Part shown: positions 9,818 to 19,676 of the stretch, one piece after another | How the letters are laid out: each line of letters begins with the position of its first letter | Position numbering within the stretch: the stretch's first letter is position 1 | Assembly (NCBI RefSeq): GCF_900155385.1 | Contig: NZ_LT699745.1 | Span: 545,714 to 609,713 of the forward strand | DNA from: Vreelandella massiliensis | GTDB taxonomy: Bacteria > Pseudomonadota > Gammaproteobacteria > Pseudomonadales > Halomonadaceae | DNA: 64,000 nt | Direction of reading: 5' to 3' | Made by a program: the position numbers and the translations under genes | The notes under the pieces: model-generated | Database searches by the model: none | The model's input: only the letters and a program-made list of their open reading frames with translations | Told to the model about the DNA's origin: nothing

Positions 9818-11321
9818 CGCAGGCTTGCCAGTAGGCCACCACGCGATCACGCCCGCTCTCTTTGGCGAGATAGAGGGCTTGGTCCGCCTGGGCGATGGCC
9901 ATCGACTGGCAGTGGCTAAGGCTGCCTGAGAAATGCAGCGTGGCCACGCCCAGACTGATGGTCATCGGTACATTGACTTGCTCGGCATGGGACGTACCAC
10001 CGATACCGGGCAGCGCCTCAAGCGCGAAAGGATGATGGGCAATACAGCGGCGCAGACGCTCAGCAAGTTGTAGCGCTTTGGCGTGGTTAGGAGCATCAGC
10101 CAGTATGGCGAACTCTTCGCCGCCCAAGCGCACCAAGCAGTCCTCAGGACGCAGCTCGGCGCTCAGGCGCTTTACCAGGATTTTGAGCAGCGCATCGCCG
10201 GCGGGATGCCCGTAGCGATCATTGATGCTTTTGAAATGATCAATGTCCAGCAACAGTAAATAGGCGCTCTGATAATGGCGAGGCTGATTCGTTTGGCTTT
10301 GTCGCAATTCGCGCATATAGCGCACCATACCACGGCGATTGCGCGCGCCGGTGAGTTCGTCGAACTCGGCCGCCGCCTGCGCCTGTACCTCGCCCTGTTT
10401 GCGCTGGGAAATGTCGATCGCCAAGCCGGCGATGCGGGCCAATCGCCCGCAGGCATCGTAGTCGGCTTCGATGACCAGTTCGTGCCAACGGGTTTCGCCC
10501 TGTTGGTCGATGAGGCGCACATCCAAACGGCAGCTGGTGTCGCAAGCGCCAGAGCAGCGGCGCAGCAGCGCCCATAGCAAGCCGCGATCCTCCGCCACGA
10601 TGTGAGCCAACAAGCGCCGCAGTGGCAAGCGGGCGTAATCCTGCGGATAGCCCAAGGTGGCGAGCAGCGCCTCGGAGCACCAGGTGGCATAGGTCACCGG
10701 GTCGATCTCCCAGATACCGCAAGCCGCCACGCGCTGCAAAAGCTCGACTTGGCGCTTGCGGCTATTGAGCTGGTGGCGATAGATCGCCGAGGCGATCAGC
10801 TCAGCGGCAATGGTCAACGCGTGAAGCCCCGACCCTTCCCAGGCCACTTCGCGCTCGCAGTCATCAAACCCGAGCGTGCCCCACCATTGGCCGTTGACCA
10901 TGATCGGCACCGTGACCATGGAGCGAATACCCTGGCTCTCAAGGTTCTCACGTAGCGTGCCCTGCGGCATTTGCGCCACAATGCAGGTATGAGGCTCACC
11001 GCGCTGGCGGCGCGCCACCATGTTGGCGTACTCAGGATCGTCGATCGCCATGGTAAAAAAACGAAAGCGCTTTTGCGTCAATTGGCGATAGCGGGGCGTT
11101 GCCGCCCATTCAAAGACGTAATCCTGCAGTAAGCCGTCGGGGGCTTGCTCCAGCAGTTGAAAAATCCAGACACGGCTGACACCCGAGGCCTCACCCAGCG
11201 CTTGCAGTAGCTGGTTGACCCCGTTACTCCAAAAACGCCGCTGCAGGAGCGCATCGCTGCCACTGGCGAGGGCATTGAGCAAGCGCGGTGCATCGGGGGT
11301 AAAAGGAGCGGGCATTGTCAC
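9795..11321 (-). CDS. GAF-PAS-GGDEF diguanylate cyclase
   Basis: 508-residue soluble protein that likely makes cyclic di-GMP from GTP. The N-terminal half has a GAF-like domain (about residues 20-190), then a PAS/PAC segment (about 200-310, ending [16 protein letters not shown]), then a GGDEF domain. The active site reads [10 protein letters not shown], an active GGEEF variant, and an RPED I-site at the canonical distance suggests product inhibition. There is no membrane segment, so the signal is likely cytoplasmic. The start is GTG 11321, with ATG 11315 as an alternative; neither has a strong ribosome site. Confidence 0.9.
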   Translation of the reverse strand: MTMPAPFTPDAPRLLNALASGSDALLQRRFWSNGVNQLLQALGEASGVSRVWIFQLLEQAPDGLLQDYVFEWAATPRYRQLTQKRFRFFTMAIDDPEYANMVARRQRGEPHTCIVAQMPQGTLRENLESQGIRSMVTVPIMVNGQWWGTLGFDDCEREVAWEGSGLHALTIAAELIASAIYRHQLNSRKRQVELLQRVAACGIWEIDPVTYATWCSEALLATLGYPQDYARLPLRRLLAHIVAEDRGLLWALLRRCSGACDTSCRLDVRLIDQQGETRWHELVIEADYDACGRLARIAGLAIDISQRKQGEVQAQAAAEFDELTGARNRRGMVRYMRELRQSQTNQPRHYQSAYLLLLDIDHFKSINDRYGHPAGDALLKILVKRLSAELRPEDCLVRLGGEEFAILADAPNHAKALQLAERLRRCIAHHPFALEALPGIGGTSHAEQVNVPMTISLGVATLHFSGSLSHCQSMAIAQADQALYLAKESGRDRVVAYWQACVSVPESD

Positions 11322-11473
11322 ACACGTCTTAGCACTGTCGAAGTCATGAGCCTAGCACACTAAAATTAATCTGCATTAGCGCTATTCGTCTAGCGTTTGA
11401 CCAAATCGCAAACGCTTGCCATGGTGAAAGGACACAAGGTAAACGCCATCGATAACAAGGAGGATGCGTAACT

Positions 11474-11908
11474 ATGACAACCTATATCGTGGTAGCCGAT
11501 GCCGCACGCGCGCGCCTTTTTACCCGTGATGCGCTGACGCTGGAAGAGAAGGAGAGCTTAGTCCACGCCGAAGGGCGCCTGCATGAGGGTGATCTCGTCA
11601 CCGACCGTCGCGGCGGCGATGTCCACGAGTCGATGTCCACCACGGCACGCTCCTCGGCGGGTGAAGAGGGCACCGCCTCGCAGCATGAAAACGAGCTGTT
11701 CGCCAAGCAAATCGCGCAGCGCCTTTACACCGCCCGCACGGAAAACCAGGTCAGCAAGCTGATTGTTGTCGCGCCACCCAAATTCCTGGGGCTACTACGA
11801 GAAAAGCTCGACGCGTCCACGCAGAAGCTGATTATCCACACGCTCTCAAAAGACCTCACCAAGGCGACCCTGTCGGATATTCAGGAAGCCGTGAGCGACC
11901 TGCGCTAA
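11474..11908 (+). CDS. host attachment protein family (COG5622-like)
   Basis: 144-residue protein beginning TTYIVVADAARARLFTRD, with a middle segment rich in charged residues and a C-terminal LIVVAPPKFLGLLREKL, as in the family annotated as protein required for attachment to host cells. These proteins resemble the eRF1-like fold and their real role is unclear. AAGGAGGATGCG precedes the ATG. It stands alone between the diguanylate cyclase and the chemoreceptor. Confidence 0.8.
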   Translation: MTTYIVVADAARARLFTRDALTLEEKESLVHAEGRLHEGDLVTDRRGGDVHESMSTTARSSAGEEGTASQHENELFAKQIAQRLYTARTENQVSKLIVVAPPKFLGLLREKLDASTQKLIIHTLSKDLTKATLSDIQEAVSDLR

Positions 11909-12015
11909 GCGTTTCATCGCACCGCCCAGGGCAACGCTCGCCCTGAAAAGCAGGAGTCACTGTAAAGAGCCATTAAAGAACGGGGTGGCTCTGCCGATAC
12001 AGATAGGTTGACGTT

Positions 12016-12042
12016 AACGCCGCGTGGCACCCGCGCGGCGTT
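12016..12042 (+). terminator. hairpin upstream of the chemoreceptor gene
   Basis: AACGCCGCG (12016-12024) and CGCGGCGTT (12034-12042) form a 9-bp stem with a 9-nt loop followed by ATTCAATCT. It probably ends the transcript of the host-attachment gene. Confidence 0.55.
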
Positions 12043-12071
12043 ATTCAATCTCCTGATCCCCGAGAGCCACC

Positions 12072-13916
12072 ATGTTTGCATCCCTAAGAGCCCGCCTGCT
12101 GTTGGCCGGTTTAGCTGCGGTTATTTTCGCCCTTTGCGCGAACGGTATCGCCAGCTACTGGACGGTCAAAAGCCACAACGACGAACAGATCACACGTAAC
12201 CTAAACGCGGTCGTAAAAGGCAATACCCAAGCGCTTAACGAGTGGTTTGATGCCCGCCACTCCATGCTCGAAAGCATGGATGAAGCGGCTAAGAGCGACG
12301 ACCCACGCGCCGCACTCCGCCAGCTCACTACTTCCGGCGATTTTATGGCGACGTATCTTGCCGACCCCACCACCGGCGAGACGACTTTCTTCAATGACTG
12401 GCAGCCACCCAGCGACTTCGACCCCCGCGAGCGTCCCTGGTACCAAGCCGCCGTCGCCGAGCGAGATACCATCCTGACCGCGCCGTACGTGGATGCCCAG
12501 ACCGGTGATCTCGTCGTGACCTTCGCGCGCCCCTATTACGCCAATAACGAACTCGTCGCGGTAATCGGCGCCGATATCACCATTACCGAGGTGATCAACA
12601 TCGTCGCGGATATTGCCCCGACGGATTCAAGCTTCGCCTTTTTGACCACCGCTGACGGCACACTGGTGGCCCACCCGGACGCTGATCTCACCTTGAAACC
12701 CGCCACCGCGATCAGCGACACCTTGACGCCGGAAAAACTGAGCGCGATTGCCCGCGCCAACCAACCCACGCCGCTGACGCTTCAAGGCAGCGATAAACGT
12801 TTGCTCGGCGGCAGCGTGGGCGGTGATAGCGGCTGGCAGTTGATCGTGGCGCTCGATGAGCAAGAAGCCACCGCGGGCCTGCGCGCCATTGCCACCACCT
12901 CCACCATTACCCTGGTGATTGTGGCTGCGTTAACGGCGGTTGTATTGAGTCTGCTGCTCAAGCTTCTGCTACGGCGCCTGTTCTCCGCGCGCGATGCAAT
13001 GAACAACATCGCCTCGGGCGAGGGCGACCTTACCCAACGCCTCCCCGAAGAGGGCAACGACGAGGTGACGCAAATCGCTGCCGCGTTTAATCGCTTTGTC
13101 GGCCGTATGGATGACGTGCTGATCGATGTGCGCCAAAGCAGCGAAGCGGTGAATAGCGCCGCCACCGAGATTGCCCACGGTGGCCAGGATCTCTCCCGAC
13201 GCACCGACAATACGGCGTCAAGCCTGCAGCAAACCTCGGCGTCGATGGAGGAGATCACCAGCACCGTCGAGCACACCGCCACTTCTGCACGCGAGGCGAA
13301 CAAGCTCTCGCAGGACGCCTCTAACGTCGCCGAGCGCGGTGGCCAAGCCGTGTCTCAGGTCATCGCCACCATGGAGGAGATCGCCGACTCCTCGAGCAAA
13401 ATCGGCGATATCGTCACGCTGATGAACGGCATCGCGTTCCAGACCAACCTTCTCGCCCTTAACGCCTCGGTGGAAGCCGCGCGGGCCGGCGAGCATGGGC
13501 GCGGCTTTGCCGTGGTCGCGGAAGAAGTGCGTAAACTGGCCAGCCGTTCAAGCGACGCCGCCAACGAGATCCAAACCCTGGTCGAAACCTCGCAGGGCAA
13601 GGTGGAAAACGGCACACAGCTGGTGCAAAACGCAGGCTCGACCATGGACGAGATTGTCAGCCACATCACCCGCGTGACCGACGTGCTTAAGGAGATCACC
13701 TCCGCCGCCGGCGAGCAGAGCGACGGTATCGGCCAGGTCAACGTCGCGGTAGCGGATCTGGACCGCATGACCCAAGAGAACGCCGCCATGGTCGAGGAGT
13801 CCACCACCGCCGCCGAACAGCTGCGCGAGCAGGCTGACCACTTAACCGCTGTGATTAGCCGCTTCAAGCTCTCATCGGCACCTTCGGCAACACCGGCGCT
13901 TAACGCGCCGCGCTAA
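12072..13916 (+). CDS. methyl-accepting chemotaxis protein, Cache-HAMP-MCP
   Basis: 614-residue chemoreceptor. A first membrane segment (about residues 7-29) is followed by a periplasmic double-Cache-like sensor domain ([20 protein letters not shown]), a second membrane segment (about 278-300), a HAMP linker and a cytoplasmic coiled-coil signalling domain. The hairpin tip reads [20 protein letters not shown] followed by [21 protein letters not shown], which binds CheA/CheW. No C-terminal CheR-docking pentapeptide is present. The ligand cannot be told from sequence. It converges with the LysR gene, with 2 bp between stops. Confidence 0.94.
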   Translation: MFASLRARLLLAGLAAVIFALCANGIASYWTVKSHNDEQITRNLNAVVKGNTQALNEWFDARHSMLESMDEAAKSDDPRAALRQLTTSGDFMATYLADPTTGETTFFNDWQPPSDFDPRERPWYQAAVAERDTILTAPYVDAQTGDLVVTFARPYYANNELVAVIGADITITEVINIVADIAPTDSSFAFLTTADGTLVAHPDADLTLKPATAISDTLTPEKLSAIARANQPTPLTLQGSDKRLLGGSVGGDSGWQLIVALDEQEATAGLRAIATTSTITLVIVAALTAVVLSLLLKLLLRRLFSARDAMNNIASGEGDLTQRLPEEGNDEVTQIAAAFNRFVGRMDDVLIDVRQSSEAVNSAATEIAHGGQDLSRRTDNTASSLQQTSASMEEITSTVEHTATSAREANKLSQDASNVAERGGQAVSQVIATMEEIADSSSKIGDIVTLMNGIAFQTNLLALNASVEAARAGEHGRGFAVVAEEVRKLASRSSDAANEIQTLVETSQGKVENGTQLVQNAGSTMDEIVSHITRVTDVLKEITSAAGEQSDGIGQVNVAVADLDRMTQENAAMVEESTTAAEQLREQADHLTAVISRFKLSSAPSATPALNAPR

Positions 13917-13918
13917 GA

Positions 13919-14845
13919 CTAGGGCACCGGCGGCAGCGCGATCTCGTCGCTGCGCGTCGCGCCTGCCGACATCTCGCGGCACAGGCGCAAGAACTCGCGC
14001 ACCCCGGTGGTGAGGTACTTGTGCCGGTGCCAGATAAAGGTGAACTGGCGCTTTAAATCGAGCTCCGGCGTGGGGAGCGGCACTAGGCTTCCGCGCCGGA
14101 AGGCGTCGCGCAGGGCGAGCCGGGAAATACAGCCAATCCCCAATCCCGACTCCACCGCGCGCTTAATGCCCTCGGTGTGCTCAAGCTCCAGCAGCGTATT
14201 AAACCGCCCGCGCCGATGGCGGGCGGCCTGTTCCAGGGTCAAGCGCGTCCCGGAGCCCTCCTCGCGCATGATCCAATCTTCACGCAAGAGCTCGTCGAGC
14301 TCTAGGTGCTCGCGTCCGGCCAGCGGATGGCGCGGCGAGCAGAACACGCAGAGCTCATCTTCCACCCACGGCTGGCTGATAATCCGCTCGTCGTCGCACT
14401 GCCCCTCGATCAGGCCAACGTCCAGCGTGTGTTGGCGTACCCCCTCGATAATGTGGCGGGTATTGCGCACCGCCAAGCGCGCCCGGCTACCGGGGTGGCG
14501 CTGCATAAAGTCGCTGATCAAAAGCGTCGCCAGGTAGTTGCCGATGGTCAGCGTGGCGCCCACGTCGAGCGTGCCTACCCCTTGCTGGCCGCGCAACAGC
14601 TCCTCGACCTCCTCGGCGCGGTCGAGAAGCGCCACCGCCTTGGGCAGCAGCTGAAACCCCAACGCATTGAGCTTTAAGCGCTTGCCCAATCGATCCAGCA
14701 ACAGGCAGTCAAATTGACGCTCCAGCTCGGCGAGTGCGGTGCTGGTGGCGGATTGCGACAGCGACAACGCCTTCGCCGCGTGCGAGACGCTTTCGTGCTG
14801 AGCCACGGCGACAAAGACTTCAAGCTGACGCAGGGTAAAGTGCAT
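13919..14845 (-). CDS. finR: LysR-type regulator, probably of fpr (FinR-like)
   Basis: 308-residue LysR-family regulator with an N-terminal winged helix (LRQLEVFVAVAQHESVSHAA, recognition helix about residues 30-50) and a C-terminal effector-binding domain (about 90-295). It is divergent from fpr. In Pseudomonas, FinR lies divergently from fpr and activates it under oxidative stress; the shared arrangement is the basis for the symbol, which is inference. A perfect 6-8-6 inverted repeat lies 18 bp upstream of its start. Confidence 0.75.
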   Translation of the reverse strand: MHFTLRQLEVFVAVAQHESVSHAAKALSLSQSATSTALAELERQFDCLLLDRLGKRLKLNALGFQLLPKAVALLDRAEEVEELLRGQQGVGTLDVGATLTIGNYLATLLISDFMQRHPGSRARLAVRNTRHIIEGVRQHTLDVGLIEGQCDDERIISQPWVEDELCVFCSPRHPLAGREHLELDELLREDWIMREEGSGTRLTLEQAARHRRGRFNTLLELEHTEGIKRAVESGLGIGCISRLALRDAFRRGSLVPLPTPELDLKRQFTFIWHRHKYLTTGVREFLRLCREMSAGATRSDEIALPPVP

Positions 14846-14863
14846 AAAAGCTGACCTATATCT

Positions 14864-14883
14864 ATAACGTGGATAAGCGTTAT
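14864..14883. promoter_or_regulatory. LysR-type operator candidate
   Basis: ATAACG-N8-CGTTAT is a perfect interrupted dyad in the AT-rich finR/fpr intergenic region, and has the size of a LysR-type recognition site. It sits next to the regulator start, suggesting autoregulation together with activation of fpr. Confidence 0.5.
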
Positions 14884-15033
14884 CACTATTATTTGCTTAA
14901 CAGATATACCACGCTTTTTTAGACTAAGCAGCAACACTTAACCTATTTTTTATTCTTTTATTGCATATAAGGCCGGCCGGTTAGTGCATCATGCCTGGCA
15001 GGCAGAGGTCGCCGAACGACATAAGGAGCCGTT

Positions 15034-15810
15034 ATGAGCAAATTTGCCTTGGAAGAAGTGCTTAGTGTTCACCACTGGAACGACACGCTGTTTAGTTTTC
15101 GCACCACGCGCGAACGCAGCCTGCGCTTTAAAAACGGCCAATTTGTCATGATTGGCCTTGAAGTCGACGGCAAGCCCTTGATGCGCGCCTACTCAATCGC
15201 CAGCCCCAACTACGAAGACCACTTGGAGTTTTTCAGCATCAAGGTGCCGGATGGCCCGCTCACCTCGCGGCTGCAGCACTTAAAGGTCGGCGATCAGATC
15301 ATGGTGAGCCGCAAGCCCACGGGCACGCTGGTGACCGACGACCTGCTGCCGGGGCGCAATCTCTATATGCTCTCCACCGGCACGGGCCTTGCGCCCTTCT
15401 TGAGCCTGATCCAAGACCCGGAAATGTATGAGCGCTTTGAGAAAGTGGTGCTGGTTCACGGTGTACGCGAAGTTTCGGAGCTGGCTTACGCCGACTTCAT
15501 CACCAAAGAGCTACCGGCGCATGAGTACCTCGGCGATGAGATCGCCGAAAAGCTCGTTTACTACCCCACGGTCACGCGCGAGGAGTTCCATACCATGGGC
15601 CGCCTGACCGACCATATCCGCACCGGCAAGCTGTTTGAGGATACCGGCCTGCCGCCGATTGACCCGCGCCAGGATCGCGCCATGATCTGCGGCAGCCCCG
15701 CCATGCTCGACGACACCAGCGCCCTGCTCGACGAGCTAGGACTCAACATTTCGCCGCGCATGGGCGAGCCGGGCGACTACGTCATCGAGCGCGCCTTCGT
15801 CGAGAAATAA
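15034..15810 (+). CDS. fpr: ferredoxin/flavodoxin-NADP+ reductase
   Basis: 258-residue FAD enzyme exchanging electrons between NADPH and ferredoxin or flavodoxin, feeding iron-sulfur repair and oxidative stress defence. The FAD motif is RAYSIASP, the nicotinamide-binding region is LSTGTGLAPFLSLI, and the C-terminus VIERAFVEK has the bacterial subclass ending. The ribosome site AAGGAG lies 8 bp before ATG 15034. Confidence 0.95.
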   Translation: MSKFALEEVLSVHHWNDTLFSFRTTRERSLRFKNGQFVMIGLEVDGKPLMRAYSIASPNYEDHLEFFSIKVPDGPLTSRLQHLKVGDQIMVSRKPTGTLVTDDLLPGRNLYMLSTGTGLAPFLSLIQDPEMYERFEKVVLVHGVREVSELAYADFITKELPAHEYLGDEIAEKLVYYPTVTREEFHTMGRLTDHIRTGKLFEDTGLPPIDPRQDRAMICGSPAMLDDTSALLDELGLNISPRMGEPGDYVIERAFVEK

Positions 15811-15825
15811 CGCCGCTCTACCCTG

Positions 15826-15880
15826 CCTTCGACGGGCTCAGGATGAACGGCAACCCCGCTCGCCCTGAGCTTGTCGAAGG
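15826..15880. repeat. inverted pair of 25-nt dispersed repeat units
   Basis: CCTTCGACGGGCTCAGGATG and onward (15826-15850) is followed after 5 bp by an inverted, slightly diverged copy (15856-15880). The unit resembles the CCTTCGACAAGCTCAGG repeat scattered through many proteobacterial genomes. As a hairpin between the convergent fpr and PII genes it may act as a bidirectional terminator. Confidence 0.75.
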
Positions 15881-15912
15881 GTCACCTGGCCTGGAGAAAG
15901 ATCAAAAGCGCT

Positions 15913-16263
<351 letters not shown>

Positions 16264-16321
16264 CTAGCGCTTGTGAGTCACACGTTAACCCGCCAAGCAT
16301 ACACCGCCATCGCGCAAGAAT

Positions 16322-16345
16322 AAAAAAGCCTCCCCGAAGGGAGGC
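16322..16345 (-). terminator. intrinsic terminator of glnK-amtB
   Basis: On the minus strand GCCTCCC-TTCG-GGGAGGC is followed by TTTTTTA. It lies 41 bp after the amtB stop. Confidence 0.9.
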
Positions 16346-16385
16346 CAAGAGGAGCACGCCAGCTCACTCGGTGAGCGTGGGGAAA

Positions 16386-17633
16386 TTACTTACCCACGCC
16401 AAACTCGGGGTAGGCCTCAAGACCGCACTCGGCGATATCGACGCCTTCATACTCTTCTTCTTCGCTCACGCGGATGCCCATGATTGCTTTGATGATCAGC
16501 CAAACGACCAGGCTGGCAAGGAAGACCCAAGCAAAGATGCCCACGATACCGATGATCTGTGCCATGAAGGTGGCACCGTCATTGGAGAGCGGCACCGCCA
16601 GGCAGCCCCAGATGCCGACCACACCGTGAACCGAGATCGCACCGACCGGATCATCCAGCTTGAGCTTATCAAGCATCACGATGGAGGCCACCACAATCAC
16701 GCCACCCACCATACCAATCAGCATGGCGCCAATCGCGGAAGGTGCCAGCGGCTCGGCGGTGATCGCCACCAGACCGGCCAGCGCGCCGTTGAGCGCCATG
16801 GTGAGGTCCGCCTTGCGGAACCACAGTTTGGCCAGCACCAGCGCGGCAATCACACCACCGGCCGCGGCCGCATTAGTGTTCACCAACACCTGCGCCATGT
16901 TGTTGGCTGAGGCAACATCGGAGACTTTAAGCTCAGAGCCACCGTTGAAGCCGAACCAGCCCATCCACAGAATGAAAGTACCTACTGTCGCCAGCGGCAG
17001 GTTGGCGCCGGGAATCGCGCGGATCGAGCCGTCCTTGCCGTATTTGCCCTTACGCGGCCCCAGAACCAGCACGCCCGCTAGCGCCGCCGCGGCACCCGCC
17101 AGGTGAACGATGCCCGAGCCGGCATAGTCGGAGAAGCCGACCGCGGAGATCCAGCCGCCGCCCCAGGTCCAGTAACCGGAAACCGGGTAGATCACGGCGG
17201 TCATTACCACGGCGAAGGCGAGAAACGCCCAGAGCTTCATGCGCTCGGCCACCGCACCGGAGACAATCGACATCGCCGTGGCCACAAAGACGACCTGGAA
17301 GAAGAAGTCCGCGCGCATGGAGTAGTACGGCGCGTCGTCACCGCCGGCGGTCACCGCATCAACGCTGTTTTCACCGCCGAGAAGAAAGCCCAAGTTGGGC
17401 AAGAAGCCGCCCGCGCTGCTGGAGTACATAATGTAGTAGCCCACCAGCAAGTACATGGTGCAGGCAATCGCGAACAGCGCGATATTTTTGGTCAAAATTT
17501 CGGCGGTGTTTTTAGAGCGTACAAGCCCCGCTTCCAACATCGAGAAGCCGGCGGCCATCCACATCACCAACACGCCGCAGATTAAGAAGTAAAAGGTATC
17601 GAGCGCGTAACTCAGCTCAGCAAACTCGTTCAT
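16386..17633 (-). CDS. amtB: ammonium transporter
   Basis: 415-residue ammonium channel with about 11 membrane helices. The pore twin histidines are visible in GSGIVHLAGAAAAL and ISVHGVVGIWG, and the N-terminal signature is MLEAGLVRSKNTAEILTKN. It follows glnK by 41 bp in the classic glnK-amtB operon, where GlnK plugs the channel when nitrogen is plentiful. Confidence 0.96.
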   Translation of the reverse strand: MNEFAELSYALDTFYFLICGVLVMWMAAGFSMLEAGLVRSKNTAEILTKNIALFAIACTMYLLVGYYIMYSSSAGGFLPNLGFLLGGENSVDAVTAGGDDAPYYSMRADFFFQVVFVATAMSIVSGAVAERMKLWAFLAFAVVMTAVIYPVSGYWTWGGGWISAVGFSDYAGSGIVHLAGAAAALAGVLVLGPRKGKYGKDGSIRAIPGANLPLATVGTFILWMGWFGFNGGSELKVSDVASANNMAQVLVNTNAAAAGGVIAALVLAKLWFRKADLTMALNGALAGLVAITAEPLAPSAIGAMLIGMVGGVIVVASIVMLDKLKLDDPVGAISVHGVVGIWGCLAVPLSNDGATFMAQIIGIVGIFAWVFLASLVVWLIIKAIMGIRVSEEEEYEGVDIAECGLEAYPEFGVGK

Positions 17634-17674
17634 GTGAAGTTCTCCATCTGACTAGAAAAGAGGCGTCGGTGGGC

Positions 17675-18088
<414 letters not shown>

Positions 18089-18092
18089 CTAA

Positions 18093-18108
18093 TGCTTATT
18101 ACGTGCCA
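18093..18108 (-). promoter_or_regulatory. sigma-54 promoter of glnK-amtB
   Basis: Minus strand TGGCACGTAATAAGCA has a perfect -24 half (TGGCACG) and the -12 GC at N10 spacing. Expected to be NtrC-activated under nitrogen limitation. The rest of the 18014-18361 gap is AT-rich; I identified no NtrC site with confidence. Confidence 0.8.
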
Positions 18109-18361
18109 TGTATAAAAAAAACATTTAAAAACAGAAGCATAAAACCAATAAAACACGTGGTATCGATCGCGGTGTGCAGTGCAGCAAGCCCAGCGATTTT
18201 TATACGCACTAAAAAAGGGCGAAATTGTTGCCTCTTTGCATCATTTCGATGCAGCAAATATCACCCAGGAATTTTGCCCGATTCACCGCCTGATACATGC
18301 GCGAACGCGCCGGGTTGCGTATCCTTACGGGAGTGATCGACCATTGAGAAAGGAGAGAGCC

Positions 18362-18715
18362 ATGATGCCTCACGACCGTATCAGCCAGCTGGCGCAGCAA
18401 ATCGGCGACCGGCTACAAAACGCCTCGCAAGCGCCGGAAGATATTCAAAAAGGAGTGCAGCAAGTGGTGCGGGGCGCCTTTGACCGCTTGGAGCTGGTTT
18501 CACGGGAAGATTTCGACATCTTGATGGATGTGCTCCAGCGCACGCGCTCTCGGGTGGAGGCACTGGAAGGGCAGGTCGCCGCGCTCGAAGCCGCCATTGA
18601 GGCCAAAGAAGGAGGCTTAAGCGAGCTCACACCGGAGACAAACGATTCGGTGTCAACGCCAAGCGAGCATGAGACACCCGACAGCCCTGACGAAAAGCGC
18701 GATGACGGGGCGTAA
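18362..18715 (+). CDS. ubiK: ubiquinone biosynthesis accessory factor UbiK
   Basis: 118-residue protein of the BMFP/YqiC family, which assists aerobic ubiquinone synthesis at the membrane. It has an N-terminal amphipathic region (RISQLAQQIGDRLQNA), the core SREDFDILMDVLQRTRSRVE, a trimerising coiled coil (ALEGQVAALEAAIEAKE) and an acidic tail. ATG 18362 follows AAGGAGAG. As I recall, ubiK commonly neighbours glnK/amtB and comM in Pseudomonas relatives; here the iron cluster lies between ubiK and the comM remnants. Confidence 0.88.
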   Translation: MMPHDRISQLAQQIGDRLQNASQAPEDIQKGVQQVVRGAFDRLELVSREDFDILMDVLQRTRSRVEALEGQVAALEAAIEAKEGGLSELTPETNDSVSTPSEHETPDSPDEKRDDGA

Positions 18716-18735
18716 ACCGACGACTTTCGCACGAA

Positions 18736-18778
18736 TGATAATCATGCTCATTGACATCTTCGCTCCGCCTGTTACTGT
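18736..18778 (+). promoter_or_regulatory. Fur box and promoter of fhuF
   Basis: TGATAAT-C-ATGCTCA (18736-18750) matches 12 of 14 positions of the 7-1-7 Fur motif. It abuts a consensus -35 TTGACA (18751-18756), with a 16-bp spacer to TACTGT (18773-18778). Iron repression of fhuF is expected. Confidence 0.7.
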
Positions 18779-18868
18779 GACAGGCGGCAAGGCGGGAGTG
18801 CGTTGCCGCAAACGGTACACGGAGGTCTTGCCTGGCAGGTGTTTGCCTGTGATGCTCAAGGAGCGCAG

Positions 18869-19597
18869 ATGTCGGCACTACAGTGGCTCTATCGCGACGC
18901 CCTTAGCGCGTTTAACGTCCCCTCCTGCGGGCCGGTTCCCGCTGAGCCGCTGCTGCCCGGCGACGCGTTAACCGACGCCTCGCAGCTACGCCGTCATGTG
19001 CTGCATTTTGGTGCGACAGATCTGCAAAGCGACGACCTCAAAGCCAACGCCTCACTTTGGTCCAAGTGGCATTTCAGTGCGGTGGTCGCCCCGGCACTGG
19101 CCGCTCACCTGCTGCTAAACCGCCAGTTGCCCCTCTCGCTCGATCAGGTGGCACTGCACCTTACCACCAGCGGCCGTACTGAACGCCTGCATTTGGCCCA
19201 CGAAGGCAAAGCCCTCCCCACAAGCGAGCCTTTTGCCGCGTTTTCTCCTTTGATCAACGCGCACTTAGCCCCTGTCATCGAGACGTTAGCGGCCATTTCC
19301 GGCGTCTCCCCCAAGGTGTTCTGGAGCAACGCCGGCACCTATTTTGATTACTTCACCCGGCTGCTCGCCGCCCACCCCGACGCCGACCCACAACGCCTGA
19401 ATGACGCCAACGCGATTTTGACCTCGCGCCAGCGCCCCGACGGCCAGCGCAACCCGCTCTACCAGCCCGTCGTTGAAAGCGCCGATGGCAAGCGCCAACG
19501 GCGCCTGTGCTGCCTGCGCTACCGCGCGCCCAAGCTTGGCTATTGCGGCAACTGCCCGCTCTCTTGCCGAAACAAGGCGGAAGCGGCCCAGAACTGA
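18869..19597 (+). CDS. fhuF: ferric siderophore reductase FhuF-like
   Basis: 242-residue protein ending with the [2Fe-2S] ligand pattern CC-X10-C-X2-C (CCLRYRAPKLGYCGNC), the signature of FhuF-type siderophore reductases that release iron from hydroxamates in the cytoplasm. ATG 18869 is preceded by AAGGAG, better than the upstream in-frame start at 18803. A Fur-box promoter precedes it and the TonB receptor converges on it. Confidence 0.85.
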   Translation: MSALQWLYRDALSAFNVPSCGPVPAEPLLPGDALTDASQLRRHVLHFGATDLQSDDLKANASLWSKWHFSAVVAPALAAHLLLNRQLPLSLDQVALHLTTSGRTERLHLAHEGKALPTSEPFAAFSPLINAHLAPVIETLAAISGVSPKVFWSNAGTYFDYFTRLLAAHPDADPQRLNDANAILTSRQRPDGQRNPLYQPVVESADGKRQRRLCCLRYRAPKLGYCGNCPLSCRNKAEAAQN

Positions 19598-19612
19598 CCG
19601 CACCAGAACGGC

Positions 19613-19646
19613 AAAGGCCCTTCCCGTTGCCGGAAAGGGCCTTTTT
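19613..19646 (+). terminator. terminator between fhuF and the TonB receptor
   Basis: AAAGGCCCTT pairs with AAGGGCCTTT and runs into a T-tract on the + strand. The symmetrical A-run may let it serve the convergent receptor gene as well. Confidence 0.85.
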
Positions 19647-19676
19647 GCTACCCAAAGGTCCAGTGCCTTATGCGGC

